The notes beneath the pieces were generated by a model that saw only the letters and a list, made by a program, of their open reading frames with translations, ran no database searches and was not told the DNA's origin. This document shows, piece by piece, positions 1 through 8,816 of a stretch of DNA of 64,000 nucleotides. The stretch comes from Xylophilus sp042867185 (lineage in GTDB: Bacteria > Pseudomonadota > Gammaproteobacteria > Burkholderiales > Burkholderiaceae_C), in the NCBI GenBank assembly GCA_042867185.1, contig JBHZQV010000010.1:80961-144960 (forward strand), in the 5' to 3' direction. The translations under genes and the position numbers were made by a program. Every line of letters begins with the position of its first letter. Position 1 is the first letter of the stretch.

Positions 1-216
1 GATCGCGAGCTTGTCGATGCGCGCGATTTCGTCCGGATCCCGCAGCCATTCGCCGTCGTGGCGACGGTAGCGGAACGCCTTGCCGCGCTTGTGCCGGCTC
101 AGGCCCGGTATCTCGGGGCTGACATAGACCAGGCCGCCCGGCAGGCGCGCCGGCCGCGGCGGGCGGGCCGAGGGTGTGCGGGAAGGGGCGGCGGATACGG
201 CGGTAGCGTCGGGCAT
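1..216 (-). CDS. DNA topoisomerase IB, N-terminal part (cut by window edge)
   Basis: A 72-codon reading frame runs off the left edge of the window. After a Pro/Arg/Ala-rich leader it contains GGLVYVSPEIPGLSRH and then KRGKAFRYR, with DPDEIARIDKLAI at the edge. This is the usual opening of bacterial (poxvirus-like) type IB topoisomerases, which relax supercoils through a tyrosine 3'-phosphate intermediate; the catalytic Tyr and Arg residues lie outside the window. The ATG at 216 is the first Met in frame and gives a leader of normal length. It points away from the chemoreceptor at 332, on the same strand and downstream of it. Family assignment rests on N-terminal similarity only. Confidence 0.72.
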   Translation of the reverse strand, partial: MPDATAVSAAPSRTPSARPPRPARLPGGLVYVSPEIPGLSRHKRGKAFRYRRHDGEWLRDPDEIARIDKLAI

Positions 217-331
217 TGCGCAACAGGGTATGAGCGGTGCGGACACCGGAAGGGACTGCCCCGTACTACACCGCACGGCGGCGTACGGCGGTGTAGGAAT
301 GCGGCGGCAGCCGCGGTGCGCGCGCCGCGCG

Positions 332-1891
332 TCACGCGACCCGGAAGACCTGCACCGCGCGCTCCAGCTCCAGCGCCCGCTCGCGGAGCGCGCCGGCCGC
401 CTCGGACGACTGCTGCACCAGCGCCGCGTTGTGCTGCGTCACCCCGTCCAGGTCGGTGATGGCACCGTTGACCTGCGCGATGCCCTGCGCCTGCTCCTGG
501 GCCGCGGTGCCGATGCGCTGCATCAGGGTCTCGACCCGCCGCACCGCATCGACCACGCTGTCGATCGTGTCGCCGGCCTGGCGCATCTGCCGGGTGCCCT
601 CGGTCACCTGCAGGGCCGATGCGCCGATGAGGGTGCGGATCTCGCGCGCCGCCGCCGCGCTGCGCTGGGCCAGCGCCCGCACCTCCGACGCCACCACCGC
701 GAAACCGCGCCCCTGTTCGCCGGCCCGCGCCGCCTCGACCGCCGCGTTCAACGCCAGGATGTTGGTCTGGAACGCGATCGACTCGATGGTGCCGATGATG
801 TCGGCCACCTGCCCGGACGACTGCTCGATCGCCTGCATCGCCGCGCCCACCTGCTGCACAGCCGCACGGCCCTGCCCTGCGACGCGGGAGCTTTCGGCGC
901 TCTCCACCGACACCTGGGCCACCGTGTCGGCCGTCTGGCGGACGGTGCTCGCCAGCTCCTCCATCGAGGCCGAGGTTTCCTCCAGGCTCGACGCCTGCGA
1001 TTCGGTGCGCCCCGACAGGTCGCGCGCGCCCTGCGCGATCTCGCCGGCCGAGCGGCCGAAGCCGGCGATGCCGGACCGCACGTCGCCCACCACCGCCCGC
1101 AGGTTGACCTGGATCTGCGCCAGTTGGCGCATCAGGCCGCCCAGCGGATGCCGGGTGTCGAACACCGGCCGCTCCGCCAGATTGCAGCCGGCGAGGCAGG
1201 CCGCGAAGCGCTCGGCCTGCTGCAGGGGTGCCGCGATGCGCGCCTGGAACCATGCCAGCGCACCGGCCGATGCCGCCGCCATCAGCCCCAGCGGCCCGGC
1301 CCACGCGGCCGTGCCCTGCCAGCCCAGCACGGGTGGCAGCACCCCGGCCACCAGCACCACCGCCAGCCAGGCGGCCAGGCGGCGGCCGATCCCGCCTTCC
1401 ACCCACCGAACCCAGCCGCGCCGCAGGCCCGCCGGCCGCACCTGCCCGCCCTGCAGCACGGTGCGGACCCGGCCGGCAGCGGCCTCTTCCCGCATCCTGG
1501 CGTACAGCGCCTCGGCCGCCCGCACCTGGTCCCGGCCGGGCTTGACCCGGACCGACATGTAGCCGACGGTGGCCCCGTTCGCCACCACCGGGGTCACGTT
1601 CGCCTCGACCCAGTAGTGGTCGCCGTTCTTGCGACGGTTCTTCACCATCCCGGTCCAGGGGCGGCCCTGGCCGAGGGTGGCCCACATGTCCTCGAATGCG
1701 GCGGCCGGCATGTCGGGATGGCGCACCAGGTTGTGCGGCTGGCCGACCAGCTCCTCGTACGGGTAGCCGCTGATGCGGACGAAGGCGGCGTTGCAGTGGA
1801 CGATGCGGCTCCGGGTGTCGGTGGTGGACACCAGCATCTCGTCGTCGGGGTATACGAATTCCTGGTCTGTGATCGGCAAGTGGGACCGCAT
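332..1891 (-). CDS. PAS-containing methyl-accepting chemotaxis protein (Aer-like)
   Basis: 519 aa. Residues about 15-115 form an Aer-type PAS domain (NAAFVRISGYPYEELVGQ, then KNRRKNGDHYWVEANVTPV), which in Aer binds FAD and reports redox or energy state. Two hydrophobic segments follow at about 170-220, then a cytoplasmic signalling region whose hairpin tip at about 370-415 carries the highly conserved QTNILALNAAVEAARAGEQ. There is no periplasmic ligand domain, so it should sense from the cytoplasm and signal through CheW/CheA. The ATG at 1891 has a clear upstream GGAGGA. The C-terminus (VQVFRVA) has no WxxF tether, unlike the two other receptors in this window. Confidence 0.93.
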   Translation of the reverse strand: MRSHLPITDQEFVYPDDEMLVSTTDTRSRIVHCNAAFVRISGYPYEELVGQPHNLVRHPDMPAAAFEDMWATLGQGRPWTGMVKNRRKNGDHYWVEANVTPVVANGATVGYMSVRVKPGRDQVRAAEALYARMREEAAAGRVRTVLQGGQVRPAGLRRGWVRWVEGGIGRRLAAWLAVVLVAGVLPPVLGWQGTAAWAGPLGLMAAASAGALAWFQARIAAPLQQAERFAACLAGCNLAERPVFDTRHPLGGLMRQLAQIQVNLRAVVGDVRSGIAGFGRSAGEIAQGARDLSGRTESQASSLEETSASMEELASTVRQTADTVAQVSVESAESSRVAGQGRAAVQQVGAAMQAIEQSSGQVADIIGTIESIAFQTNILALNAAVEAARAGEQGRGFAVVASEVRALAQRSAAAAREIRTLIGASALQVTEGTRQMRQAGDTIDSVVDAVRRVETLMQRIGTAAQEQAQGIAQVNGAITDLDGVTQHNAALVQQSSEAAGALRERALELERAVQVFRVA

Positions 1892-2012
1892 TTATCCTCC
1901 GGGTGATAGGGGACAAATCTAGCATCTCCACACCCGTGACAGGGGAATACCTTAGCGATCCGGTTCGCCTGTCGATTCGGTGTGCTAGGCGTTTCGCGCC
2001 CGCCCTGCACAC

Positions 2013-3272
2013 TCAAAACAGCTGGGGATGATCCGCTTCTTTTTTGATAGCATGCAGCCGGCGTGGAGCGCCGGCCACCGGCATATTCGATGCCCCATCC
2101 TGCGACTGCGGCGCGTCCGGTCGCGAAAGTGTTCCCACCCGCACGCCCAGCAGCCGCAGCCGGCGCAGCAGCGGCACCCGCTTGAGGCACTGGCCGGCGG
2201 CCTGCCGGATGGCCGCGGCGTCGTCGGTGGGCACCGCGATGGTCTGGTCGCGGGTGGCGATGCGGAAGTCGTCGTAGCGCAGCTTGATGCCGATGGTCTT
2301 GCCGACATAGCCCTTGCGCTGCAGGTCGGCCGCCACCTTCTCGCAGAGCGCGGTGAAGATCGCGCCCAGTTCGGCCCGGTCGCGCACCGCATGCAGGTCG
2401 CGCTCGAAGGTGGTTTCGCGGCTCATCGAGACCGGTTCGCTCTCGGTCACCACCGGCCGGTCGTCGCGGCCCCAGGCCACCGCGTGCATCCAGGCGCCGG
2501 TCGATCTGCCGAAGTTCGCCACCAGCCGGTCGGCCGGCTGGCGTGCCAGCTCGCCGATGGTGCGGATGCCCAGGCGTTCAAGCTTGGCATCGGCCTTGGG
2601 GCCGATGCCGTTGATCTTGCGGGCCGGCAGCGGCCAGATGCGGGTCTCCAGGTCGTCGGTGCCGACGATCGAGATGCCGTTGGGCTTGTCGAACTCGCTC
2701 GCCATCTTGGCCAGCAGCTTGTTGGGCGCCACGCCGACCGAGCAGGTCAGGCCGGTCGCCGCCAGGATGCTCTTCTGGATCAGCCGCGCCAGCGCCCGGC
2801 CGCCGTCGCGCTGGCCGCCGGGCACCTCGGTGAAGTCGATGTACACCTCGTCGATGCCGCGGTCTTCCATCACCGGCGCGATCTCCAGGATCGTGGATTT
2901 GAAGGTGCGGGAGAAATGCCGCACCCGGTCGAAGTCCACCGGCAGCAGGATCGCCTGCGGGCACAGCTTGGCGGCCTTCATCAGCCCCATCGCCGAGCCC
3001 ACGCCGAACTGCCGCGCCGCGTAGGTGGCGGTGGTGGCCACGCCCCGGCCGGCATAGCCGCCGAGCCGCGGAAACGCATCGACCGGGATGGCGGCCAGGT
3101 CGCCGTCGGGCGCATGGGCCAGCAGCGCGTCGTCGTCGCGCCGGCGGCCGCCGCCGATCACCACCGGCAGGCCCTTGAGCTGCGGATAGCGCAGCAACTC
3201 CACCGACGCGAAGAAGGCGTCCATGTCGAGGTGGGCGATGCGGCGCGGGAGCGGATTCACCCGGCCGAGCAT
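2013..3272 (-). CDS. dinB: DNA polymerase IV (Y-family translesion polymerase)
   Basis: 419 aa, longer than E. coli DinB (351 aa). The N-terminus has the catalytic HLDMDAFFASVE, and DRGIDEVYID matches the second acidic motif (usually SIDEAYLD). The helix-hairpin-helix/little-finger region follows (KINGIGPKADAKLERLGI). About 30 extra residues sit between VVIGGGRR and the RGVATTATYAAR segment; they do not look like a domain. The enzyme copies past lesions at stalled forks. The protein ends in HPQLF, which could act as a beta-clamp binding peptide, an inference from its position and Q/L/F content. The gene stands alone between a chemoreceptor and a permease; no LexA box was recognised upstream. 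Confidence 0.93.
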   Translation of the reverse strand: MLGRVNPLPRRIAHLDMDAFFASVELLRYPQLKGLPVVIGGGRRRDDDALLAHAPDGDLAAIPVDAFPRLGGYAGRGVATTATYAARQFGVGSAMGLMKAAKLCPQAILLPVDFDRVRHFSRTFKSTILEIAPVMEDRGIDEVYIDFTEVPGGQRDGGRALARLIQKSILAATGLTCSVGVAPNKLLAKMASEFDKPNGISIVGTDDLETRIWPLPARKINGIGPKADAKLERLGIRTIGELARQPADRLVANFGRSTGAWMHAVAWGRDDRPVVTESEPVSMSRETTFERDLHAVRDRAELGAIFTALCEKVAADLQRKGYVGKTIGIKLRYDDFRIATRDQTIAVPTDDAAAIRQAAGQCLKRVPLLRRLRLLGVRVGTLSRPDAPQSQDGASNMPVAGAPRRLHAIKKEADHPQLF

Positions 3273-3321
3273 AGCGACGCATGCACACCGTCGCAGCCGG
3301 CGGGTCTTGTGCCGCCGCCTC

Positions 3322-4251
3322 TTACAGCTGGGCGCAGATCGCGACCAGGCCGACGCCCACCAGGGCCAGGCCCAGCGTCTCGGCCCGGGTCAGGCTCTCG
3401 CGGAACACCCGGCGCGACACCAGGTAGCTGAACAGCACCTCGACCAGGCCCAGGGTGCGCACCTCGGCCGCCGGGCGCATCGCATAGGCGGTGAACCAGG
3501 CGAGCGATGCCAGCGCCCCCATGGACCCGGCCAGCGCCGACAACCGCCAGGAGCGAAACACCCCGCCCAGGGCCGCCGGCTGCCGCACCGCCAGCCAGCC
3601 GCCCAGCAGCAGCGTCTGCAGCAACTGCGCCCACAGCACGCCCCAGGCCCCGGCCGTCCACGGTGCGATGCCATCGCCCAGCGCCAGCGACGCCCCGCGG
3701 AACCCGACACTCGCCAGCGCGAAGCAGGCGCCCGAGCCCAGCCCGTACCAGAGCGACCGGCCCTGCCAGAACGACACCCCGCCCTGGCCGCGCAGCACGG
3801 CCGGAGGCAGCGACAGCAGCAGCACGCCGGCGGTGGCGGCGAACATCGCGAACATCGCCACCGCGCCGGGCAACTCGTGCAGCAGCACGCTGGAGAACAG
3901 CGCCACCTGCAGCACCTCGGTCTTGGAGTAGGCCACCGCCAGGATGAAGTTGCGTTCCTTCATGCCCAGCAGCAGCAATGCGGTGGCGATCACCTGGGTG
4001 ACGGCGCCCAGCGCGATCCATCCCGCATAGCCCCATCCGAAGCCGGGCACCAGCCCATCGCCCCAGACGCACAGCGCCGCGACCACCGCGCCCGCCACTG
4101 GCAGCCCGTACAGAAAACGCACCAGCGTCGCGGCCAGGGTGCCGATCTCGGACGTCAGCGTGCGCTGCGCGGCGTTGCGCACCGTCTGCGCCAGCGCGGC
4201 CCAGACGACGATGGGTATCCACGCCCAGGCGGCAGCGGCGATGACGGACAT
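3322..4251 (-). CDS. EamA/DMT-superfamily permease
   Basis: 309 aa with about ten hydrophobic segments and the internal two-fold repeat typical of the drug/metabolite transporter superfamily: the C-terminal half shows RTLGLVEVLFSYLVSRRVFRESL, a typical EamA ending. It lies in the inner membrane; substrates of this family range from amino acids to nucleotide sugars and cannot be told from sequence. The stop is 49 bases from the dinB start, on the same strand, so co-transcription is possible. The ATG at 4251 gives a short cytoplasmic start before the first helix (MSVIAAAAWAWIPIVVW). Confidence 0.85.
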   Translation of the reverse strand: MSVIAAAAWAWIPIVVWAALAQTVRNAAQRTLTSEIGTLAATLVRFLYGLPVAGAVVAALCVWGDGLVPGFGWGYAGWIALGAVTQVIATALLLLGMKERNFILAVAYSKTEVLQVALFSSVLLHELPGAVAMFAMFAATAGVLLLSLPPAVLRGQGGVSFWQGRSLWYGLGSGACFALASVGFRGASLALGDGIAPWTAGAWGVLWAQLLQTLLLGGWLAVRQPAALGGVFRSWRLSALAGSMGALASLAWFTAYAMRPAAEVRTLGLVEVLFSYLVSRRVFRESLTRAETLGLALVGVGLVAICAQL

Positions 4252-4342
4252 GGAGCGGCAATAGCGGCCCCGAAGGGCCTGAAGGGATCAGACGGGAAGC
4301 GTAACCCGCACCGGCCTTGCGCCGCCGATCAATCTCGCGCGG

Positions 4343-4750
4343 TCAGCCCTGCTGAACGGTGGGGGCGGCGGAGCCCGACAACCCGGCGGCGAGTGCCGGC
4401 ACGTCCCGCTTGCGGCGCACGGCGGCCAGCACCGAGCCGGCCCCGGGCGTGACGGCGGCCACCGCGATCGCCTTCTTGGGGCACAGGCCCAGGCAGGACG
4501 TCTGGACGATCCGCAACCTGGTGCTGCCGCCCCCGAGCGCCTGGCGCAAGGTGCTGCGCAGTTCCTTGGTCGTCAGCTTCTTCGGGCCCTTGTCGCGCTT
4601 CTCGCACTTCTCGCACACCAGCACCGCGCCGGCGTAGCGGGTGGGTACGAACAGGGTCGTGTCCCCGGCGCCACCGCCGGCGTCGAGCACTTCGGGACGC
4701 AAGGTCGCCGTGACGATGGCGGCCGGATCGGAATAGACGCCATCAACCAC
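4343..4750 (-). CDS. Small [2Fe-2S] ferredoxin-like protein
   Basis: 135 aa if started at the GTG at 4750, which overlaps the stop of the upstream gene by 8 bases and implies translational coupling. Four cysteines suit an iron-sulfur cluster: C46 and C49 (LVCEKCEK) and C86 and C90 (QTSCLGLCPKKAI). The CxxxC followed by PKKA is typical of thioredoxin-fold [2Fe-2S] ferredoxins, in which the first pair is usually spaced more widely; here it is CxxC. The family is often annotated '(2Fe-2S) ferredoxin domain-containing'. Electron partner is unknown. The frame stays open upstream to 5104, but that part is shadow of the next gene. Confidence 0.72.
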   Translation of the reverse strand: MVDGVYSDPAAIVTATLRPEVLDAGGGAGDTTLFVPTRYAGAVLVCEKCEKRDKGPKKLTTKELRSTLRQALGGGSTRLRIVQTSCLGLCPKKAIAVAAVTPGAGSVLAAVRRKRDVPALAAGLSGSAAPTVQQG

Positions 4751-5045
4751 GGCGGTCGCTCGGTTCGTTGTGGTCCGACAGCTGCTCGGAGGGCGGGCCG
4801 AGGCGGCCGCTGTCGCCACCGGGCGCCTGGGTCGTGCCGCCCTTGCCGGCGCCGTTGCCGCGGCCGGAATAGATCTCGTCGTCGTCCAGGTCGATCGCCT
4901 GGCGGTCGCCGGCCGAGCCACCGTCGACGATGCCGCCGGGCAGCTGGCCTTCGTCGTGCGGGCCGACCGTGTCGGGCGTGGTGGCCTCGGTGGCTTCTGA
5001 AACGAGGGAGGGGTTGCGGTCGTGGCCGCCGGATGCTTGTGCCAT
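4743..5045 (-). CDS. Small acidic Gly-rich unknown protein
   Basis: 100 aa starting MAQASGGHDRNPSL. I recognise no domain. The composition is strongly Gly/Asp/Ser-rich with a central IDLDDDEIYSGRGNG segment, and it is probably unstructured. It has no signal peptide, membrane segment or cysteine. The stop overlaps the GTG start of the ferredoxin-like gene by 8 bases, so the two are very likely translated together and may interact. The ATG at 5045 was chosen because the residues before it look non-coding. Codon use agrees with this frame rather than the overlapping one: the frame is continuous and ends exactly at the coupling point. Confidence 0.6.
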   Translation of the reverse strand: MAQASGGHDRNPSLVSEATEATTPDTVGPHDEGQLPGGIVDGGSAGDRQAIDLDDDEIYSGRGNGAGKGGTTQAPGGDSGRLGPPSEQLSDHNEPSDRRG

Positions 5046-5174
5046 GGATGCTCCTGCAGATGTGGCGCCCTTTCGAGCGGATGGGACCACTCTGGTCGCC
5101 GCACCGTGTGCCGCCTGTCGGCGCAGGGCGGCCACGGGCGTAGGAGCCGGCAAGCGGCCCGGCGGCACAGCCGC

Positions 5175-6332
5175 TCAGAACGTGCCGGGCAGCAGGATGC
5201 CGCTGTCGACGGTATCGATCCGCGTGCGGCCGCAGAAGGCCATGGTGATGTCGAGCTCTTTGTGGATGAGCTGCAGCGCGCGGGTCACGCCGGCCTCGCC
5301 GTAGGCGCCCAGGCCGTAGAGGAAGCTGCGGCCGATCAGCGTGCCGCGGGCGCCCAGCGCGCGGGCCTTCAGCACGTCCTGGCCGCTGCGGATGCCGCCG
5401 TCCATCCACACCTCGATCTCCGAGCCCACCGCCCGGGCGATCGCCGGCAGCGCGGCGATCGACGACGGCGCGCCGTCGAGCTGCCGGCCGCCGTGGTTGC
5501 TGACGATCAGCGCATCGGCGCCGCTGTCGACCGCCAGGCGCGCGTCGTCGGCGTCCATGATGCCCTTGAGGATCAGCTTGCCGCCCCAGCGCTTCTTGAT
5601 CCACTCCACATCGCCCCAGTTGAGCTGCGGATCGAACTGCTGCGCGGTCCACGACGACAGCGACGACAGGTCGTCCACGCCCTTGGCATGGCCGGCGATG
5701 TTGCCGAAGGTGCGGCGTTTGGTGCCCAGCATGCCCCAGCACCAGTGCGGCTTGGTGGCCAGGTTCAGCAGGTTCTTCAGGGTGGGCCTGGGCGGCGCGG
5801 TGAGGCCGTTCTTGATGTCCTTGTGGCGCTGGCCCAGGATCTGCAAATCGAGCGTCAACTGCAGCGCGGTGACGTTGGCGGCCTTGGCCCGGTCGATCAG
5901 CCGCTCGATGAAATCGCGGTCGCGCATCACGTACAGCTGGAACCAGAACGGGTGCCGGCCGGTCGCCTCGGCCACGTCCTCCAGCGAGCAGATGCTCATG
6001 GTCGAGAGCGTGAACGGAATGCCGAAGGCCTTGGCCGCCCGGGCGCCGAGGATCTCGCCGTCGGCGTGCTGCATGCCGGTGAGGCCGGTGGGCGCGATCG
6101 CCACCGGCATCGCCACGTCCTGCCCGACCATGGTGGTGCGGGTGCTGCGGTTCTCCATGTTCACCGCCACCCGCTGGCGCAGCAGGATCTTCTGGAAATC
6201 GCTTTCGTTGGACCGGTAGGTGCCCTCGGTCCAGGCGCCCGAATCGGCGTAATCGTAGAACATCTTCGGCACCCGGCGCTTGGCGACGCGGCGCAGGTCT
6301 TCGATGCTGGTGATGCGGGAGAGATCGGGCAC
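5175..6332 (-). CDS. lldD: FMN-dependent L-lactate dehydrogenase / alpha-hydroxy-acid oxidase
   Basis: 385 aa from the GTG at 6332 (VPDLSRITSIEDLRR), preferred because GAAGGAG lies six bases upstream; an ATG at 6359 would add nine residues. The fold is the FMN TIM barrel: YDYADSGAWTEGTYR near the N-terminus, PTGLTGMQHADGE for FMN, then K-containing LILKGIMDADDA, the catalytic SNHGGRQLDGAPSS and DGGIRSGQDVLKA. These enzymes oxidise L-lactate (or glycolate, mandelate) to the 2-keto acid and pass electrons to quinone. It lacks a neighbouring lactate permease, so the exact substrate is inferred from overall similarity to LldD. Cytoplasmic face of the inner membrane is expected. Confidence 0.9.
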   Translation of the reverse strand: MPDLSRITSIEDLRRVAKRRVPKMFYDYADSGAWTEGTYRSNESDFQKILLRQRVAVNMENRSTRTTMVGQDVAMPVAIAPTGLTGMQHADGEILGARAAKAFGIPFTLSTMSICSLEDVAEATGRHPFWFQLYVMRDRDFIERLIDRAKAANVTALQLTLDLQILGQRHKDIKNGLTAPPRPTLKNLLNLATKPHWCWGMLGTKRRTFGNIAGHAKGVDDLSSLSSWTAQQFDPQLNWGDVEWIKKRWGGKLILKGIMDADDARLAVDSGADALIVSNHGGRQLDGAPSSIAALPAIARAVGSEIEVWMDGGIRSGQDVLKARALGARGTLIGRSFLYGLGAYGEAGVTRALQLIHKELDITMAFCGRTRIDTVDSGILLPGTF

Positions 6333-6444
6333 GCGGGCTCCTTCGGGTCGGGGCGCCATCGTAGGGCGGCACGGCGGCGGGCGCGCCGAATTTTGTTCTC
6401 CGGCACGGGAAATTATTTCCCGCGGACCGCGCGCTTCCGACGGC

Positions 6445-8727
6445 TCAGGTGCCGACCGGCTCGCCCGGTTGCTGCATCTCCAGCGTCGCCTCGAACACGG
6501 CGAACCGGCTGCGGCCGGCGCGCTTGGCGGCGTACATCGCGATGTCGGCGTGGCGCGCCAGCTCTTCGAAGCTGCGGCCGTGGTGCGGGAACAGCGCCAC
6601 CCCGATGCTGGTCCCCACCTGCAGCCGCCGGTCCTCGATCACGAAAGGCTCGGCGCAGAGCCGCACCAGTTCGCCGGCGAGCACGTTGCCGCCGTTGGGG
6701 TCGTGCCCGAGCGAGGCCAGCACCACGAACTCGTCTCCGCCCTGGCGGCTGAGCGTGTCGGTCTGGCGCAGCGCGCGCGAGATGCGCTCGGCGAAGGCCA
6801 CCAGCAGCGCATCGCCCGCGCTGTGGCCCATCGAGTCGTTGATGTTCTTGAAATGGTCCAGGTCCATGTACATCACCGCCAGGCCGGTGCCCTCGCGCAC
6901 CGCCTGCGCGATCGCCTGGGTGGCGCGGTCGACCAGCAGCACCCGGTTGGGCAGGCCGGTCAGGGCGTCGTGCTGGGCCAGGTGGGCCATGCGCAGCGCC
7001 ATCGCGCGGGTCTGGGTCACGTCGCGCAGCACCATCACCGCACCGACGACCACGCCGTGCGCGTCCTTGATCGGCGCGGCGCTGTCCTCGACGTCGAAGC
7101 GCACCCGCCGGCGGTTGAGCAGCGTGCCGCTGGCACTGGCGACGACCGACTTGCCGTTCGCCAGCGCGTTGCGGATCGGACTGCGGTCGGGCCCTTCGAA
7201 CGAGCCTTCCTGCAGCGGCATGACGTACTCGACCGGCAGGCCGAGCGCCTCGGCCGAGGTCCAGCTGCTGATCCGCTCGGCCACCGGGTTGAGGTAGGTG
7301 ATGCGGCCCTGCGCATCGGTGCTGACCACCGCGTCGCCGATCGAGGCGAGCGTCACGCGGAACCGCTCCTTCTCCTCCAGCAGCAGGTCCTCGGCCCGCT
7401 TGCGCTCGGTGATGTCGGTGGCCTGCACGAACACGCCGCGCACCTCGCCGCTGCCCTCGGCCCGGTCGGGCACGAAGCTGACCATCACGTAGCGCTGCGC
7501 GTTGGTGCCGTCGATCAGCGGCGTCTCGAAGGCGCGCGCCTCGCCCTGCAGCGCGCGGTACAGGTGGTGGGCGTTGGCGCCGGCGAGCCGCAAGCCCTCG
7601 GCTTCGGAGGGCAGCGCGGTATCTCCCGGGCGCACCGTCGGCGGCTCGGGGGTCTCGGCGAAGCTCTCCAGGTAGCTGTTGTTGGCGAAGCGGATCCGCA
7701 GCTTGCGGTCCCAGTAGGCGACCATGGCGGGCAGGCCGTGCAGGATGGTGCGCATGTCCTGCTCGGCTTCGTGCAGCCGCTCGGTGGTCTGCTGCCGCGC
7801 ATCGAGTTCCCGCACGAACAGGCGGCCCAGCCCCAGGCACGCCAGCATCATCACGAGCGTGAGGCCGCCCAGCAGCCACGACCGGCGGACCCAGTCCGCA
7901 TACACCACCGAAGCCGCCTGTGCGACGACGATGGTCAGGGGGTAGTCATCGAACTTCTTGAAGCGATAGAGGCGTTCCCGGCCATCGATCGTCGAGGTTT
8001 CCGGAAAGAAATCTTCCCCGGTGGCGAGGAAATTCCCCATGACCGGCGACTTGCTCAGGTCACGCCCGATCAGCGACTTGTCGTAGGGAAAGCGCGACAG
8101 GATGGTCCCGTCGCTGCGCGTGAGCGTGATGCGGCCTTCGCTGCCGAGGTTGATCTGGTTGAACAGTTCGCTGAGGTACTCGGTGCCGATCGTCGCGAGA
8201 ACCACGCCCTGGAACACGCCGTCCTTGTCTTTGAGCCTTCTCGACACCACCACCACCGGCCGGCCGTCGAGGCGAGAAACGATCGGCTCGCTGATGAAAA
8301 GCCCCATGTCGGCGTTTTGCTGGTGGACCCGGAAATAGCTCCGGTCTGACACGTCCGCAATGCTCGGCGAGATCGTCCTGCTGGAGATGCGCACCATCCC
8401 CCGCGCGTCGGTCACGTAGATCTGCGACTCGGTGGCGGCGACGATGGCCTTGTCGAACAGCACCCGGTTGCGCAGGCCGGATTCCAGCGCCATGGTGGAC
8501 GGGTCGTGGAGCTCGTCGATGACGCCGATGAGCGAACGGTTGTAGAAATCGAGCGTCCGCCGCAGGTTCTCTTCGATCGTGTTGGACAGGTTGCGGCCGT
8601 TGCGCTCCGCCTGTGCGGTCGATTCATGCCGGCTGTACAGCATTTCGGCGATGAAAAGGATGCCCATCCCCAGTGTCAGGGAGAGGGCCAGGAAGGGCAA
8701 GGCCCGGCGAAAAGGTGTGAGCGGCAT
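6445..8727 (-). CDS. Membrane sensor diguanylate cyclase (dCache-PAS-PAS-GGDEF)
   Basis: 760 aa. An N-terminal helix (about 8-28) and a second near 282-305 bracket a periplasmic double-Cache-like domain (YVTDARGMVRISSRTISPSI, then VVVVSRRLKDKDGVFQGVV). Two PAS domains follow (about 325-450 and 455-570; TERKRAEDLLLEEKERF between them is the usual S-helix-like linker). The C-terminal cyclase domain has MDLDHFKNINDSMGH and an intact RQGGDEFVVL around residue 662. It should make cyclic di-GMP from two GTP in response to an extracytoplasmic ligand. No EAL domain is fused. An RxxD inhibitory site was not obvious. The ligand is not predictable. Confidence 0.93.
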   Translation of the reverse strand: MPLTPFRRALPFLALSLTLGMGILFIAEMLYSRHESTAQAERNGRNLSNTIEENLRRTLDFYNRSLIGVIDELHDPSTMALESGLRNRVLFDKAIVAATESQIYVTDARGMVRISSRTISPSIADVSDRSYFRVHQQNADMGLFISEPIVSRLDGRPVVVVSRRLKDKDGVFQGVVLATIGTEYLSELFNQINLGSEGRITLTRSDGTILSRFPYDKSLIGRDLSKSPVMGNFLATGEDFFPETSTIDGRERLYRFKKFDDYPLTIVVAQAASVVYADWVRRSWLLGGLTLVMMLACLGLGRLFVRELDARQQTTERLHEAEQDMRTILHGLPAMVAYWDRKLRIRFANNSYLESFAETPEPPTVRPGDTALPSEAEGLRLAGANAHHLYRALQGEARAFETPLIDGTNAQRYVMVSFVPDRAEGSGEVRGVFVQATDITERKRAEDLLLEEKERFRVTLASIGDAVVSTDAQGRITYLNPVAERISSWTSAEALGLPVEYVMPLQEGSFEGPDRSPIRNALANGKSVVASASGTLLNRRRVRFDVEDSAAPIKDAHGVVVGAVMVLRDVTQTRAMALRMAHLAQHDALTGLPNRVLLVDRATQAIAQAVREGTGLAVMYMDLDHFKNINDSMGHSAGDALLVAFAERISRALRQTDTLSRQGGDEFVVLASLGHDPNGGNVLAGELVRLCAEPFVIEDRRLQVGTSIGVALFPHHGRSFEELARHADIAMYAAKRAGRSRFAVFEATLEMQQPGEPVGT

Positions 8728-8816
8728 GCTGCAGACAGGTGGGGGGCACTCCGAGGGTGCGGTACCGAATTTTAGGCGGTGGGGGGTACCCGGCGCCCCC
8801 GTACGTCATGGTGCCC

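Noticed and set aside
265..297. Hairpin with ACACCGC/GCGGTGT arms between the topoisomerase and chemoreceptor genes
   Set aside because: GC-rich arms without a T tract; common by chance at this GC content.
1892..2012. Sigma-28 (FliA) promoters upstream of the three chemoreceptors
   Set aside because: TAAA- or GCCGATAA-like fragments occur but the spacing is wrong in each case.
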